Source: Paguma larvata
Lineage: Eukaryota; Chordata; Mammalia; Carnivora; Viverridae
Direction: 5' to 3'
Assembly (NCBI GenBank): GCA_030068075.1
Contig: CM057823.1
Location: 15,038,485 to 15,102,484, forward strand
DNA: 64,000 nt
A program made the position numbers and the translations under genes. The notes below the pieces were generated by a model, which was given only the letters and a program-made list of their open reading frames with translations, ran no database searches and had not been told where the DNA came from. Shown here piece by piece: positions 13,094-24,215 of the stretch (position 1 is the first letter of the stretch; each line of letters starts with the position of its first letter).

Positions 13094-13338
13094 AGACCTG
13101 GTGATAGTTTATTTATTCATTTATTTTTGAGAGAGAGAGAGAGAACAAGCACAAGACCTGGTGATAGTTTATTTATTCATTTATTTTTGAGAGAGAGAGA
13201 GCATGCACAAGGGGAGAGGCAGAGAGAGAGGGAGACACAGAACCTGACGCAGGGCTCGAACTCACGAAGCATGAGATCATAACCTGAGCTGAAATCAAGA
13301 GTCAGATGCTGAATTAACTGAGCCACCCAGGTGCCCCT
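13094..13338 (-). mobile_element. Carnivore SINE with internal 60-bp tandem duplication
   Basis: This minus-orientation tRNA-Lys SINE ends in the head complement GAGCCACCCAGGTGCCCC. Its tail and the adjoining bases are duplicated in tandem. Positions 13094-13140 and 13154-13200 are identical, at an offset of exactly 60 bases, starting at AGACCTGGTGATAG. Confidence 0.88.
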
Positions 13339-13349
13339 AAAGATTTTTA

Positions 13350-13573
13350 GTAAAAAAAAAATTATTTTGTTTTTAGTGTTCATTTTTGAGTGAGAGAGAC
13401 AGAGTGTGAGCAGGGGAGGGGGCAGAGAGGAGGGGGCACACAGAATCTGCAGCAGGCTCCAGGCTCTGAACTGTCAGCACAGAGCCCGATGCGGGACTTG
13501 AACCCACCAACCACGAGATCATGACCTGAGCCGAAGTGGGACACCTAACTGACTGAGCCCCCCAGGCGCCCCC
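13350..13573 (-). mobile_element. Carnivore tRNA-Lys SINE
   Basis: A full-length minus-orientation copy. It has an A/T-rich tail on the left, GAGCAGGGGAGGGGGCAGAG, then AGCCCGATGCGGGACTTGAA, and the head complement ending CCCCAGGCGCCCC. It sits directly next to the previous SINE. Confidence 0.9.
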
Positions 13574-13920
13574 GTCCTGTTGACAGTTTAGAAGGCATCA
13601 GCCTCAAAGCACATTCTCCCTGGAGGACAGTGAAGAGCGAGTTCTAGGGCAGAACTCCCTACTGGATGAGAATCTGTTCACCGTAGGTTTACAAGGATTA
13701 TTTTCTCATGAAAACCCTCCTTATGAGGAGCTCAGTTCATTTAAATGAGAGAGGAGCAATGAGCAGCAAACAGGTAATGACCAGCGACTCCATCCAATGA
13801 AGGGCGAGATGAGGTGAGGGGGTTTCCTGCACCGTTGGCCTCGCTTCCCGAAACCCCCAAGTCCCCCGTCTGTGGACGAGTCTTAGTTTATGTCATTGCC
13901 ATTGTTTTCTCCATCTGTAA

Positions 13921-14026
13921 GTCTTTTTCACTTATTTAAGTAATCTCTACACCCAGTGTGGGGCTCGAACTCACGACCCTGAGATCAAGAGTCGCATGCT
14001 CTTCCCATTGAGCCAGCCAGGCGCCC
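13921..14026 (-). mobile_element. Short carnivore SINE with clear target duplication
   Basis: A short-type copy (about 106 bases) contains AGTAATCTCTACACCC, GTGGGGCTCGAACTCACGAC and the head complement AGCCAGCCAGGCGCC. It is flanked by perfect 12-base direct repeats CTCCATCTGTAA at 13909-13920 and 14027-14038. This is an older, shorter subfamily than its neighbours. Confidence 0.9.
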
Positions 14027-15005
14027 CTCCATCTGTAAAATGGGGTACGAACTGCCTGCGGGGTGTTATTCAGGCTCATTGGTTAATATCTGCAGCCCTC
14101 GGAGCTCATCGTGAAGGGGTGGATTTACCAGGTTCCGTGGGCAGACTCTGTGTGCACAGTCTGACTGTCGGGGACACCTCTCTCCACACGCGGACTGCCT
14201 TACCTCCAGGGCTTTCATAGGGAAAAATAACTGTGTGATAATCCCTTCCCTCCGTTCTATTCTATCCAGCCACCCTTAGACCTAGGGCTGTGGCAGTAAG
14301 GCGTTTCTCTTTCTGTTTCCCCCCTTGACCTGCAGCCCCTGCTCTGCTGACCTCACCGAGCACTGGGCTGAATAACTCATATTTAGTAAGGGGATTACTT
14401 ACTCCAGCACCACACCTCTCCCCTTCCTCCTGCGTTTAGTCTCCACCTGGCCAGAAGTACCATTCACAGTCCTTGGTTACGGATTGGGGCCTGCCCTCCG
14501 GAAGCCACCATTTTTACTTGCGGAACTACTTTCCAGTTCTTGTCCCAAGCTCTAGACCCCCCAGCAGCAGGGAGTCCATGGAAGACAGGGCAGTTCCTCA
14601 CCTAAAACCCTCTGTGATTTCTTCCTGTGGCAGCCCCCAGACCTCAGCGCTCGGGACTTCAGGGGACGGAAATGGCCACTATGCTCTGTACTCCTGAATC
14701 GGAGTCGCGTTTAGTGTTTACAGCTTCCGATAAGACGACACCCCTGCAGAGCGCCCGCGAGCCTTAGGACAAATCGGTGCGGGTCTCAGGAGAAATGGAA
14801 TGCTGATCTTCACCTTGTCTTCTCCTCTTTCCTTCCTTCCTCCCCCCTCTCCTCCCCCATTCAAGTAAGTAGCCTGGAGCTGGTAACGTGGCCACCCTCC
14901 GGCGCAGCCTGGATCTCTGATCGGGCAGGTGCCCGCCGTTCCCCGACGCCGCTCCGTGCCCTGCGCCTGCCTCCCAGGAGACCCCGCTGGAGAGCCGGGC
15001 GCAAG

Positions 15006-15053
15006 ATGAGCCAGCGCGCCGTCGGCTCAAGATGCACCAGACCGTCCGACTGA
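15006..15053 (+). promoter_or_regulatory. PRAG1: Upstream ORF overlapping the PRAG1 start codon
   Basis: An ATG at 15006 opens a 15-codon frame that ends at the TGA at 15051-15053. It is out of frame with PRAG1 and overlaps its start codon at 15032. If this stretch is in the mature leader, ribosomes that start at 15006 bypass the main start. This would lower basal PRAG1 translation or favour starts further downstream such as Met14. Confidence 0.6.
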
Positions 15054-15361
15054 ACCCCGCGGGCCCAAACATGTCTGCGTGCAGCGACTTTGTGGAGCAC
15101 ATCTGGAAGCCCGGGTCCTGCAAGAACTGCTTCTGCCTCAGGAGTGACCACCAGCTGGCGCCCGGCCACCCCCAGCCGCGGGCGGGCAGCCTGCCCCCCG
15201 CACCTCGCCTGCCCCCCAGGGCGGAGACCTGCCGCCTGGAAGATGACGGCGTGAACAGCTCCCCCTACTCCAAGCCCACCATCGCCGTGAAGCCCACCAT
15301 GATGAGCTCAGACGCCTCCGACGTGTGGACGGAGGCGAACCTGAGCGCCGAAGTCTCGCAG
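15032..15361 (+). CDS. PRAG1: PRAG1 coding exon 2 (N-terminus, residues 1-110)
   Basis: This exon carries the start codon and 110 complete codons. ATG 15032 (A at -3) is the first in-frame ATG after an in-frame TGA at 14918-14920, which supports this start. Met14 is a second candidate because the similarity to PEAK1 begins there. Residues 14-42 (MSACSDFVEHIWKPG, then SCKNCFCLRSDHQL) form the cysteine-containing motif shared by PRAG1 and PEAK1. A conserved segment with NSSPYSKPTIAVKPTMM follows. The exon ends at CAG (codon 110) with donor GTGAGG at 15362, phase 0. The 5' part of the exon (from about 14866 or 14873) is leader. The N-terminal part is expected to be largely disordered. Confidence 0.95.
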
Positions 15362-16483
15362 GTGAGGCTGACTAACCCGTGTGGTATTTTTACAGGGGCC
15401 GCTCTTGTAACACTTGGTGGCTGGCCGGCAGCCAGGGAGGGCTGTTAGAGCAAGACTTCTGCAGGACGGTATGGCTTCCCGTCCGCTCGCCTTATGACTA
15501 CTCCTTCCTGACGGCTGCCCTCCTTTCCAGCTGTCCCTTTAGGCTAAGAACCATCAATCCAGTCCCTCAAGTTTAAATGCAGACTGTATTAATTATTTAT
15601 CTGGGGACACACCAAAACGAAGCTTTTTTTTTTTTTTAAGTTAAAAAAACCTTTTAATCGAGAATTAAAAATATATACACGAGTAGCGGTAGTTGCATAA
15701 CAGACGCCCTACATCTCACTGCCCTTCACCGGGGGTGTCAACAGACCGACTCATAACCGGGTCTTACTTCCCCTCCACCCCTACCTCCCCCCTACCTTCT
15801 CTAGGATTTTCAAAAAAACCCCAGATAGCGCGTCATTTCCGTGCATGTCTTAAAAGATAAAGTCTTCTTAAAAACTATAACCACAGTACCAAGATCGCAC
15901 TTAAAATATTAGCAGCAGGTCCTTCGTATCCAATTCCCAGCCCGTGTTCAAACTTCCAGCTCTGAAGCTTGGATTTTAGCAGCTTTGAGCCGGGATAACT
16001 AAAGACAGTTACATCCCTAGAGATGAGACCGTTCTGCTCATCCCACAGGTCGCCCCAACAAAGGTGTAGTTATTTAGAGGGCACGCAGAGCCCGCTGCCT
16101 CCAGACATGTCTAGGAAGCTGTCAGTCTAGGACATTCTACAACTGCTTGGGACCTGTTGGACCTTTTTGCCTGTTTGAGTGTTCCTAAACCATCATGGTG
16201 AGTGGCTCAGGAAGGGTGCGTGAGCCTGCGTGAAATCAGAGGTTCGTTTGTATCTCAAGTGGCTTAACTGAAGAGACGCATTTCCTGTGGTTGCACTTAG
16301 CTCCGTGTGCCTGCTCCATTTGTCATAAGCAAGTCACGCCCATTCGCCAGGCTGCGTGGACTGCCTGTGGCCTTCACAGACAGAAGCCAGGGACTCCTTC
16401 AGTCCAGAACCATTGGAAAGGAAGCAAATGCAAGCCCTACTTTGAGGCTGCTTCTAAAAGTTTTGGGGCAGAGGGAGACTTTA

Positions 16484-16910
16484 TTTATTTATTTATTTAC
16501 TTATTTTAAATTTTTTTAACGTTTATTTATTTTTGAGAGACATAGAGATAAAGTATGAGCAGGGGATGGGGCAGAGAGAGAGGGAGACACAGAATCTGAA
16601 GCAGTTTCCCGGCTCTGAGCCGTCAGCACAGAGCCTGACGCGGGGCTCGAAGTCACAGACTGTGAGATCATGACCTGAGCCAAAGTCGGCCGCTTAACCA
16701 ACTGAGCCACCCAGGCGTCCCTATTTATTTATTTTAAGTTTATTTTGAGAAAGAGATAGAGAACAAGCGAGGTGGGGCGGGGCAGAGAGAGAGGGAGACA
16801 GGATCCCAAGCAGGCTCTGCACTGTCAGCGTAGAGTCCGATGCGGGGCTTGAACTCACAAACATGAGGTGATGACCTGAGCCTTAACTGACTGAGCCGCC
16901 CAGGCACCCT
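16484..16910 (-). mobile_element. Older SINE interrupted by a younger SINE
   Basis: The outer element is a diverged minus-orientation SINE (body 16722-16910, head complement GAGCCGCCCAGGCACCC). Near-perfect 19-base target duplications flank the whole block: GGGGCAGAGGGAGACTTTA at 16465-16483 and the same with one change at 16911-16929. The younger SINE at 16505-16721 lies in its A/T-rich tail. Confidence 0.88.
16505..16721 (-). mobile_element. Younger carnivore SINE nested in the tail of another
   Basis: A full-length minus-orientation copy with TTAACGTTTATTTATTTTTG, AGAGCCTGACGCGGGGCTCG and head complement GAGCCACCCAGGCGTCCC. It inserted in the TTTA-rich tail of the older copy, the AT-rich type of target that SINEs favour. 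Confidence 0.9.
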
Positions 16911-17580
16911 GGGGCAGGGGGAGACTTTAGAAGGGAAGGAGAAGACAACCAGGACTTCAGGGATGGGAATGACCGGTCCACATCTTTGTCTCCTAGTTCA
17001 ACTGGTCCGGCCACTTAGGTAGGCCGAAGTCACTGTAGCTTCCCGGCATGGCCCAGGGAGCAGCGAGGGGGCTGGGACCCAGCTCAGAAGCCACCCCTCA
17101 CTCTCTTGGCCCGCCCCCCAGCCAAGGTATTTTAAAAGGCCTTAGGACTTTGGTTTCTTCGGGAATGTACTATGACATGGTTATCAAAAAATTAACAGAC
17201 ACAGAGCAAAAATTAATCTCCACACTCTGCCTTCGAAGCTCTTCGGAGAACTTACCTCATCAGGCAATTTTGAGGGAGAAGGCGGAATGTTCCTTTTTAG
17301 GGTTTTCCCTTCCCCTACCTCACGGACGGACTTCAGCCGAAAGAATGACAGCCCCCAGGGAGGGAAGCGCCCCTCGGTGTCTGGGAAGGCCAGTGGCTCC
17401 GTGGGTGTGGCGAGGCAGAGAGGCGGCGGGGCGATCAGAGGGGGAGGCGGGCTGGAGAGCTTCCTCGCCACAGCACATGAGACGGGTCACAGTGTCATGG
17501 CACTTCCCTCTCACTTTTTCTCTCTTCCTTTTTTCTCTGACAAGGTCTAATGTAAGTCTTTTAACCTTGGGGCTGTGCAG

Positions 17581-19424
17581 GTCATCTGGAGGCGAGCCCC
17601 CGGCAAGCTCCCACTCCCGAAGCAGGACGACGGGCCCATAGTCTACCTGGGCAGCTTCCGTGGTGGCCAGAAGCCTGCCGGGCCCTCCGTCTCCGCAGAC
17701 GGCCCCTCTCGCTGCCCCCCTGCGTATGCCATGGTCGGCCTGCACAGCCTCGAGGCCCGGGGGGAGCGGAACACCGCCTTCCACCCCGTGAGTTTCCCCA
17801 GCGAGAAGCGGGGGCGAGGAGATAAACCCGTGTGTCCCTACCAGGAGCCGAGCTCCACCCAGGAGAGCTTCCGCCAGAAAGTGGCCACTTTTGCCGGGAT
17901 GGCATCTGGCTGTCACAAGGGCGCCGGGCCCTGCCCCTCTCCGCAGCCCCTGCGGGAGTCCCTGGACTCGGAGGATGGCAGCGATCAAAGGTGCTCGCCT
18001 TCAGGGGACAGCGAAGGGGGAGAATACTGCTCCATCCTGGACTGCTGCCCTGGGAGCCCCGTGGCCACGGACGCCTCACAGGCTGAGAGTCCTCGGTGCA
18101 GGCCCGGCAGAGGGGACTGCCCAGCAGCGGGCTGGGGGCAGGCAGTGTGTGCGGGGCCCACCCAGGAGCAGAAGCGGGTCGCGAGCTTCCCGAGGGAGTG
18201 CTGCGGCCAGGGCCCCGCGGAGAACGCTCCCCACCTGGGTCCCAAGAACCTGTCCCTGGCCTCAGAGGCGGCCAGTTCTTCAGACGGCCTCTCCTGTGGG
18301 AGTCCCAGCAGCGGGGCCAGCAGCCCCTTCGCCCCCCATCTGGAGAGCGATTACTGCTCCCTTATCAAGGAACCCGTGCCCGGGCAGCAGCAGGACGCGG
18401 GCTGCCACGCGGTGACCTCTAACAGGTGCCTCGGACTGACTGGGGAGCCCCAGCCTCCAGCCCACCCCAGGGAGGCTGTACAGCCTGAACCCATCTATGC
18501 TGAGAGCACCAAGAGGAAGAAGGTGGTTCCAGCACCTTCTAAGCCACAGGCCACAGCGGAACATGCAGCAGCAGCAGCAGCAGTTGCTCGGGGCCAGGGT
18601 CAGGTACGGACAGCTAGTGTCTGGGCTCAGAAAGCACCATCTGGCTGGGGCCGGGACAGGGAAGAGCCAGATAAGGTTCCCCAGGTGGCAGCCACCATCA
18701 CGGTCATGGCAGCCCATCCGGAAGAGGACCACCGGACCATCTACCTGAGCAGCCCCGACTCTGCGGTGGGGGTACAGTGGCCACGCAGGCCCATGAGCCA
18801 GGACTCGGAGGCAGGTGAAGAAGAGACTCTGGCTGGGCCGGGGCCGAGCTCCAGAGAAAGCCACCGTCCCGACGCGAGTGAGAACACACCCAAGGGCAAG
18901 CCGGCCATTCCCCCCAAGCTGTCCAAGAGTAGCCCTGGAGGGTCCCCAGTGTCGCCATCTGCCTCCCCACTCTCTGACCTCAGCGAGGGGAGCTCTGGGG
19001 GTGGTACCGGACCCCAGGCTTTATCCGGGGGCCCCACCGACTCTGCTTCTTCCTGCCGGGCCAATGGCATCACCACCAGTGACTCTGTCCGGTGCCACCC
19101 GCCTGCTGCCACTGCCTCAGCCTTGGACCAGCGGCGGCCCCGGTTCCAGACTGGCGCCTGGAGCCGCCAGTGCCGGATAGAGGAAGAGGAGGAGGTGGAG
19201 CCGGAGTTGTTGAGTCAAAGCTGGGGAAGAGAGATGGAGAATGGCCGCACAGACCCCTCGAACTCCTCTACCTGGCACCGCCTCCGCCCCACAGACGGCT
19301 CCTCTGCGCAGAGCAGCAAAGTCGGGACCGGGATGAGCAAATCGGCCTCTTTTGCCTTTGAGTTCCCCAAGGACAGAAGTGGGATTGAGGTATTCTCACC
19401 TCCGCCGCCGCCTCCAAAGTCGAG
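17581..19424 (+). CDS. PRAG1: PRAG1 coding exon 3 (scaffold region, residues 111-725)
   Basis: This large exon (1,844 bases) begins VIWRRAPGKLPLPKQ and is open throughout. It encodes the low-complexity Ser/Pro/Gly-rich scaffold. Visible docking sites are EGGEYCSILDCC near residue 259, the EPIYA motif at residues 413-417 (Tyr416), DHRTIYLSSPDSAVG, and a six-proline run at 717-722 before KSR. In the family, the EPIYA tyrosine is phosphorylated by Src-type kinases and binds the CSK SH2 domain. Six GCA codons at 18565-18582 give Ala439-444, a tract that looks longer than in human. The exon ends in TCG AG with donor GTGAGT at 19425 (phase 2), so the Arg725 codon is split. Confidence 0.96.
18565..18582 (+). 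repeat. PRAG1: Coding GCA repeat (Ala6)
   Basis: Six perfect GCA triplets lie within exon 3 and encode Ala439-444, between EH and VARGQGQ. Perfect triplet runs of this kind can vary in length between individuals and species. Confidence 0.9.
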
Positions 19425-20518
19425 GTGAGTATGATGGTCTGTGCGTTAACTCGGGGTTAAAGAAGAGAGGCAGACAGGGGGAGGGCTCTTCCAGAAACCT
19501 TTGCTGTTGCCCCTCTACCAAAAGCCCTTGGGCCCAAGCTCTGGGTCCGGCACTCGGGGCACCGGTGTCTGCCCAAAGGCCTTGTGCTTTTAGGTAAATT
19601 TCCAAGTCGTTGATATTTGTGCTCCGCAAACAGACCTACAAGCGGTACTCTGCCTGGGATTGGCTATTTGAAAGAAATCTTTCCAAGAAGCACTGCGAAG
19701 CTGTCCCTCTTTGCTGATGCTCATGGTTTTATAAGCTGGTCCTCTTTTCCTCCCCATCTCTCTGGCTATCTTCAGCAGGCTTTTCTAGGGAAAACCCTGA
19801 GACTCTCCATTTATTTAAACACGCAGAAGAATGCCGCCGGAGGCTATGCTGCAGAATTTGGAGAGGCAAAGAGATGGGAGGCCCACGGGCAAAGATGAAT
19901 GTGTGTTCCAGAAACAGGCCTTGGAGCCAAGAGGCGGCTCTGCACGTGGTTGGTAACCTTTAGATGTGGGCTGTTACAGGGGGAAAAGTAGTTTCATTTT
20001 AGCGTGGTGACACTCACAGCTATGTCCCACCGCTTCGCTGCCGTCTGCTGCCAGTTTAAAGTACCTTTCAAAGGCCTAAGATAAAGAAATGCCTTTTGAA
20101 AGGTATCGAGTTGTGCATGTAATTTAAATTCTGGAAAGAAAACTTTCTCTCTTCCTCGAGCAAAACTGATTCCTATCGGGAAAGGAGAAGCCTGCTGTGT
20201 TTTAAAAACTGTCAGCCCGTCCAAACAGACTTTCTCTAGCCGTGTCGTTTCCAGTGATTCTGTTTCCGCTCACGCGCCTCTGGGTTGGTGTCGGAAGCAG
20301 GGAAACTGACCGCAGAGAGCTGCAGCTGTGAATGCTTGACTTTGAACATCGAGGCGTCTCAGGCTGTGATGCTCCCTGACCTGGGCTTTTTCCATGACCA
20401 CTACTGTGTTCGGGGATTGCACTGGCCACCCGCCGTGTGGTAGCGATGTCTCCAGATGCTCGGGGATGGCAGACTCTCTTTGGCTATAGTTTTAACTTTG
20501 TGAGTGCACGGGGGATCC

Positions 20519-20745
20519 AGCAGCTAAGAATAGCTCCCGTTTATATGGTACGTACTGTGGGCCAGGCCTGGATCTAAGGGAAGTACACATGTTAACTTAT
20601 TTGATCGTCAGAACAGCCCTGGGAGGTAGGAATTACCATCCCCAGTTTACAGATGACAAAACAGAGATGGTAGGAGCTGAGGTCACCGTCCAAGATTACA
20701 CAGCTGTACCTGGGAGCGTCTGCTCCTAAACACAGGGCGCTTTAG
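20519..20745 (+). mobile_element. MIR element
   Basis: The core wording is clear: GTTAACTTATTTGATCGTCAG, then GGAGGTAGGAATTACCATCCC and CCAGTTTACAGATGACAAAAC, followed by the tail-side segment around TTACACAGCTG. It is a diverged plus-orientation copy. Confidence 0.8.
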
Positions 20746-20789
20746 CAGGTGTAGGAAGTGAATGAGACATCTGTCTGCCTCTGGCCCGG

Positions 20790-20970
20790 GTAGGTTAGTG
20801 AGAAGCATGGGCTTTGAACTTGATCAGAAAATCAAGTTTATAATGCATCTGTCTTATCTGTGGGCTGTGTGATCTTGAGCAAGCCACTTGCCGTGACTGA
20901 GCTTCCCTAAAATCGGATGGTAATAACAATGCTTTCGTAACACTCTGTTGCCGAAAGACTCAGATGAGAT
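20790..20970 (+). mobile_element. Second MIR-like element
   Basis: Degenerate MIR head and core: GCATGGGCTTTGAACTTGATC, TGTGATCTTGAGCAAGCCACTT, GAGCTTCCCTAAAATCGGATG and GGTAATAACAATGC. It lies about 50 bases after another MIR in the same orientation. Confidence 0.7.
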
Positions 20971-23789
20971 GAACAGAATTCGGTCGAGAGTTTGGCGATT
21001 GTGTAGGCAAAAGCCTCCTGGAGCTATTATCGACTGTGGCAGGGACACCCACACCCTACAGGAACCTTCTGGCCCAATCCAAGGCACACCACCTGAACAC
21101 CACCTCGTGCCTTGGAGAGGAAAGTAAACCTTTCTCATGTAAGAATGAAGGGCTTAGAGGAATCTAGCCACCACAGCAATGGGACTCAGGGTTTGCATTA
21201 GCATCTGGGTTGAGATAGGAGGTCTTGGGCCCCGTTTGTTATGATAAAACCATTGCATTATATAGCTCAAATCAGGTGGGAATCTCAGAGGTCCTGGGTT
21301 CCAGCTTGTAAAAACAAGAAAACAAACAAAAAAAGTTCTTAGTTTCAGGGCTTTTAGGGAAAAAAATCTAGGAAATAAAATTAGCCTAAGGGAACACAGA
21401 AAAGAGAAAAGAGCATCTGGTACTATTTAAAATAAAACAAACTCGTATATATTTTCATTCGGGGAAGATATTTAAGCATTACTGATGTGTCTTGAGTCAT
21501 CGCATCTCCCGCATAAGGAGATAAGAAGGCAGGCTTGGGGGACCATCAGCTGACTTTTAATTCTGGAACTCAGTACTTACCGAATCCCTCTGAGGAGAGT
21601 GCCAGAAACCCACAGTCTTCAAATCTAGCAGGTCAGGGAGATGGCAAATTGACTATTAACGAGAATACAGCCCACAGCAGATGCAGGACCGATACTAGTA
21701 CCAAAGTGGTAACTACGTCAGGCTGATGTCAATTTCCAAGATGGAATAGCTGGAAGCTCTTTGAATGACATTCAAGGTTAACTTAATTTATTTCCATGGG
21801 CCATCTGTTAATAGGTCCTATTTCTAAGAATCAGCCTCACCTTCAGACGAAGATAACAATCTCATGATGTGTTTCGTGCAGGACAGTGTTAATTTTCACT
21901 TACATTGACTTAGTTCCTTCTGCTTTCTTGGACTGTTCTGGAAGAACCCAGAATCATTTTCTGGTTTGCCTAAGGTCCTGTTTTACAAAACTGTGGCTTG
22001 GAGAAAAAAAAAAAAAAGATGTTGAGAATGACTTGACTTCCTGTGGTCTTATTTTGGATGTTTGGCAGTAGCTTATCTGTCTGTTTGAGACATGGTCCTC
22101 CGTAAACTCCCATTAGGGTTCTGGAGAAAGCACTTGCTGGAATGCCATGTAGGACAAAGGTTCTCAATGCCCACGTCCTATGCTGGGAGCCCTTAAAGGT
22201 GTTGAACAGTCAGGGTCCCTCGGTACCTGCTGTTGCCAAGGCAACCACCTGCTCATCTGGGAGCACCTCCTTAGACTGACAGACCTCACCGAGTCTCTGG
22301 GATGATTTAGTGCCCCAGAGAGTGCCCAAAGAGACTCTGACTTAGGGCAGAGTTCAAAGGTGAGGATTGAGAGGTGCTGCTGGTTAGGAGACAGACCTGC
22401 GGGAAACAAGTGCGGACTTCTTAGTTTAAATGTCACGTTCAAGACTTAAGGCAGTTTAATGAGAGTGGCAGTGCCTGGGGGAAATAATTAAGATGCAAAA
22501 GAATCTAATTTATTTCTGCCTTTTATTTCTTCACAGTTGCAAACCTGGTTTTAAATGACTTATGGCTTTTGAGTGACAAGGTCAGTTGAGGGAGACTCCT
22601 CTGATTAGGGCAGATGGGAGTTTCTCAGAGAAACCCCAAATTAGGATGATAGGCCTGACCTCCGACTCGGACAAGGTTTATATGGTTTTAGTGGCCCCAG
22701 GTGAGGCTAATCAGAAGAAAAAAGTTTCTCGGAGAAAGTGAGAGATGTTTACTTTTGAAGTTCTCACTCATGCTGATTGTAATTATAACCCACTGCCTAA
22801 CTACATTCTCCCACTCCTGTGGGGGGATTCCGCGGAGCAGAGACAGAGTCTGTCCTCAGGCCTTTGCTCACGCTTGGTTCCCCGCTCTCCCTCCCACATT
22901 CTTCTTGGTAGACCGGTGATGACAGTGTCCTCGGTGGAGCACTTTTCTGTCCACAGAAGTGGCCACTTGGCTAACCAGAGGAATCAGAATGACTGCATTG
23001 TGTGGTCTCTCGGTAACATGGACTGTCAGCATGAGCACCGTGGCCGGGGCTGGGATTTATCTCCAGGCTCCACCTCCAATCTGCGTGGGGCCCCAAATGT
23101 TTTATTCCTGCCATCCTTTCTGCTATAGTGGATTACTGTGGAATGGCAGCTATATACTAGGGACTCCCATAGTCCTGATGGCTTCTCTGTGTGGCATTTT
23201 GAAAATCCCAGTGTGTATTAGAAAGCACAGTTTGGATGTGCCTTGAGAATCTTCTCTATGTTTAGCCATTTTGACAAAATCGATTCCTAGATTTCTGTGC
23301 TGTAATTAAAAACAAAAAAATCACCGAGTTGAACAGTAGTCAATATCAAATATTTTAGAACTTCTCTCAGTTTTAGGCATACATTCATGGCTAAGGCTAG
23401 GGATTAGAGATTCCTTAAATTCATCAGATAGCCACTAACCACCTACTTTCTATTATGAAAAAGTCAGTGACTGGGGTTCTGCCCTTTAAGACCCCTAAGG
23501 GTCGAGTTGGTACAAATTGAACGAGTAGATGTGTAACATGACCACCATGGGCACTCCCTCTGCTTTGGTTTCCCTTTGATGAGATTGGTTATCATAGCGA
23601 CTGGATTCTCAGCACATTCTCATTCTGTTGAGTAACACAGAGGTAGGTTCAGCTTGGCTTCCGGGAGGAGTGAAAGAACAGTCCTTCCTATAAGCGTCTT
23701 TTGACTCGATCCAAGACCGAGTATAGTACAGGTACATAGATAGCCATTTATTTTTAAAAAGTCAGAATGGGGGAAGATGCTCCTTGAAG

Positions 23790-24215
23790 GTCAAGAGCAC
23801 GCTTAGCCATCTGTAATAACGCAGTATCCTGCGTGGTGCCTGGCACAAAATAGATGCTCAAGAAATACTGGTTAAATTGTAGGCAGAGACTGTGCCCTGT
23901 TTATTTCAGTTTCTCCAAAAGCACTATGCTTGAGAAAGGAGCAAGTAGCTTTAAATACTTGTATCAGTATCTTTCTCAACCTCACGTTTGTGGATTGCCC
24001 CAGTACCCTATCCAGGCCTCTGGTTTGGCGATTAACACAGTCCGTCTTGCCCCGTATTACACTGGATCCGTATTTGTGTCTTCTCAAGAAATTGTAAACT
24101 CCTGGGAGTACAGGCACCTCGTTTCGTACGTTTTTCTTTGATTTTCCCACAGGCTACCTTAGCACAGTGCCTGGGACATAGGAGATATTCAATAAAGGAT
24201 TATTAAATTATGGGG
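23790..24215 (+). mobile_element. L2-like 3' ends (two copies)
   Basis: Two stretches carry the typical L2 end. The first has GTGGTGCCTGGCACAAAATAG then GATGCTCAAGAAATAC (ending near 23880). The second has ATTGTAAACTCCTGGGAGTAC, then AGCACAGTGCCTGGGACATA and TTCAATAAAGGATTATT (ending near 24208). Both are old and in the plus orientation. Confidence 0.65.

Larger units (their letters stand above)
10202..14865 (+). other. PRAG1: PRAG1 intron 1
   Basis: The donor is GTGAGC at 10202. The acceptor follows a long pyrimidine tract at 14800-14863; three AGs (14864-14865, 14868-14869, 14871-14872) could be used. The intron holds a CA microsatellite (10832-10875), SINEs at 13094-13573 and 13921-14026, and otherwise unassigned unique sequence. 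Confidence 0.6.
15362..17580 (+). other. PRAG1: PRAG1 intron 2
   Basis: The intron is 2,219 bases, with GT at 15362 and AG at 17579-17580 after GGGGCTGTGC. It contains the nested SINE pair at 16484-16910. The rest is unique sequence without a coding signal. Confidence 0.9.

Noticed and set aside
14866..15031. An N-terminal extension of PRAG1 upstream of Met1
   Set aside because: An in-frame TGA at 14918-14920 and no in-frame ATG between it and 15032 rule it out within this exon.
17048..17641. Open frame leading into exon 3 from intron 2
   Set aside because: It is in another frame than PRAG1 and crosses the acceptor; the clear AG at 17579-17580 and the phase match to exon 2 favour the standard exon start.
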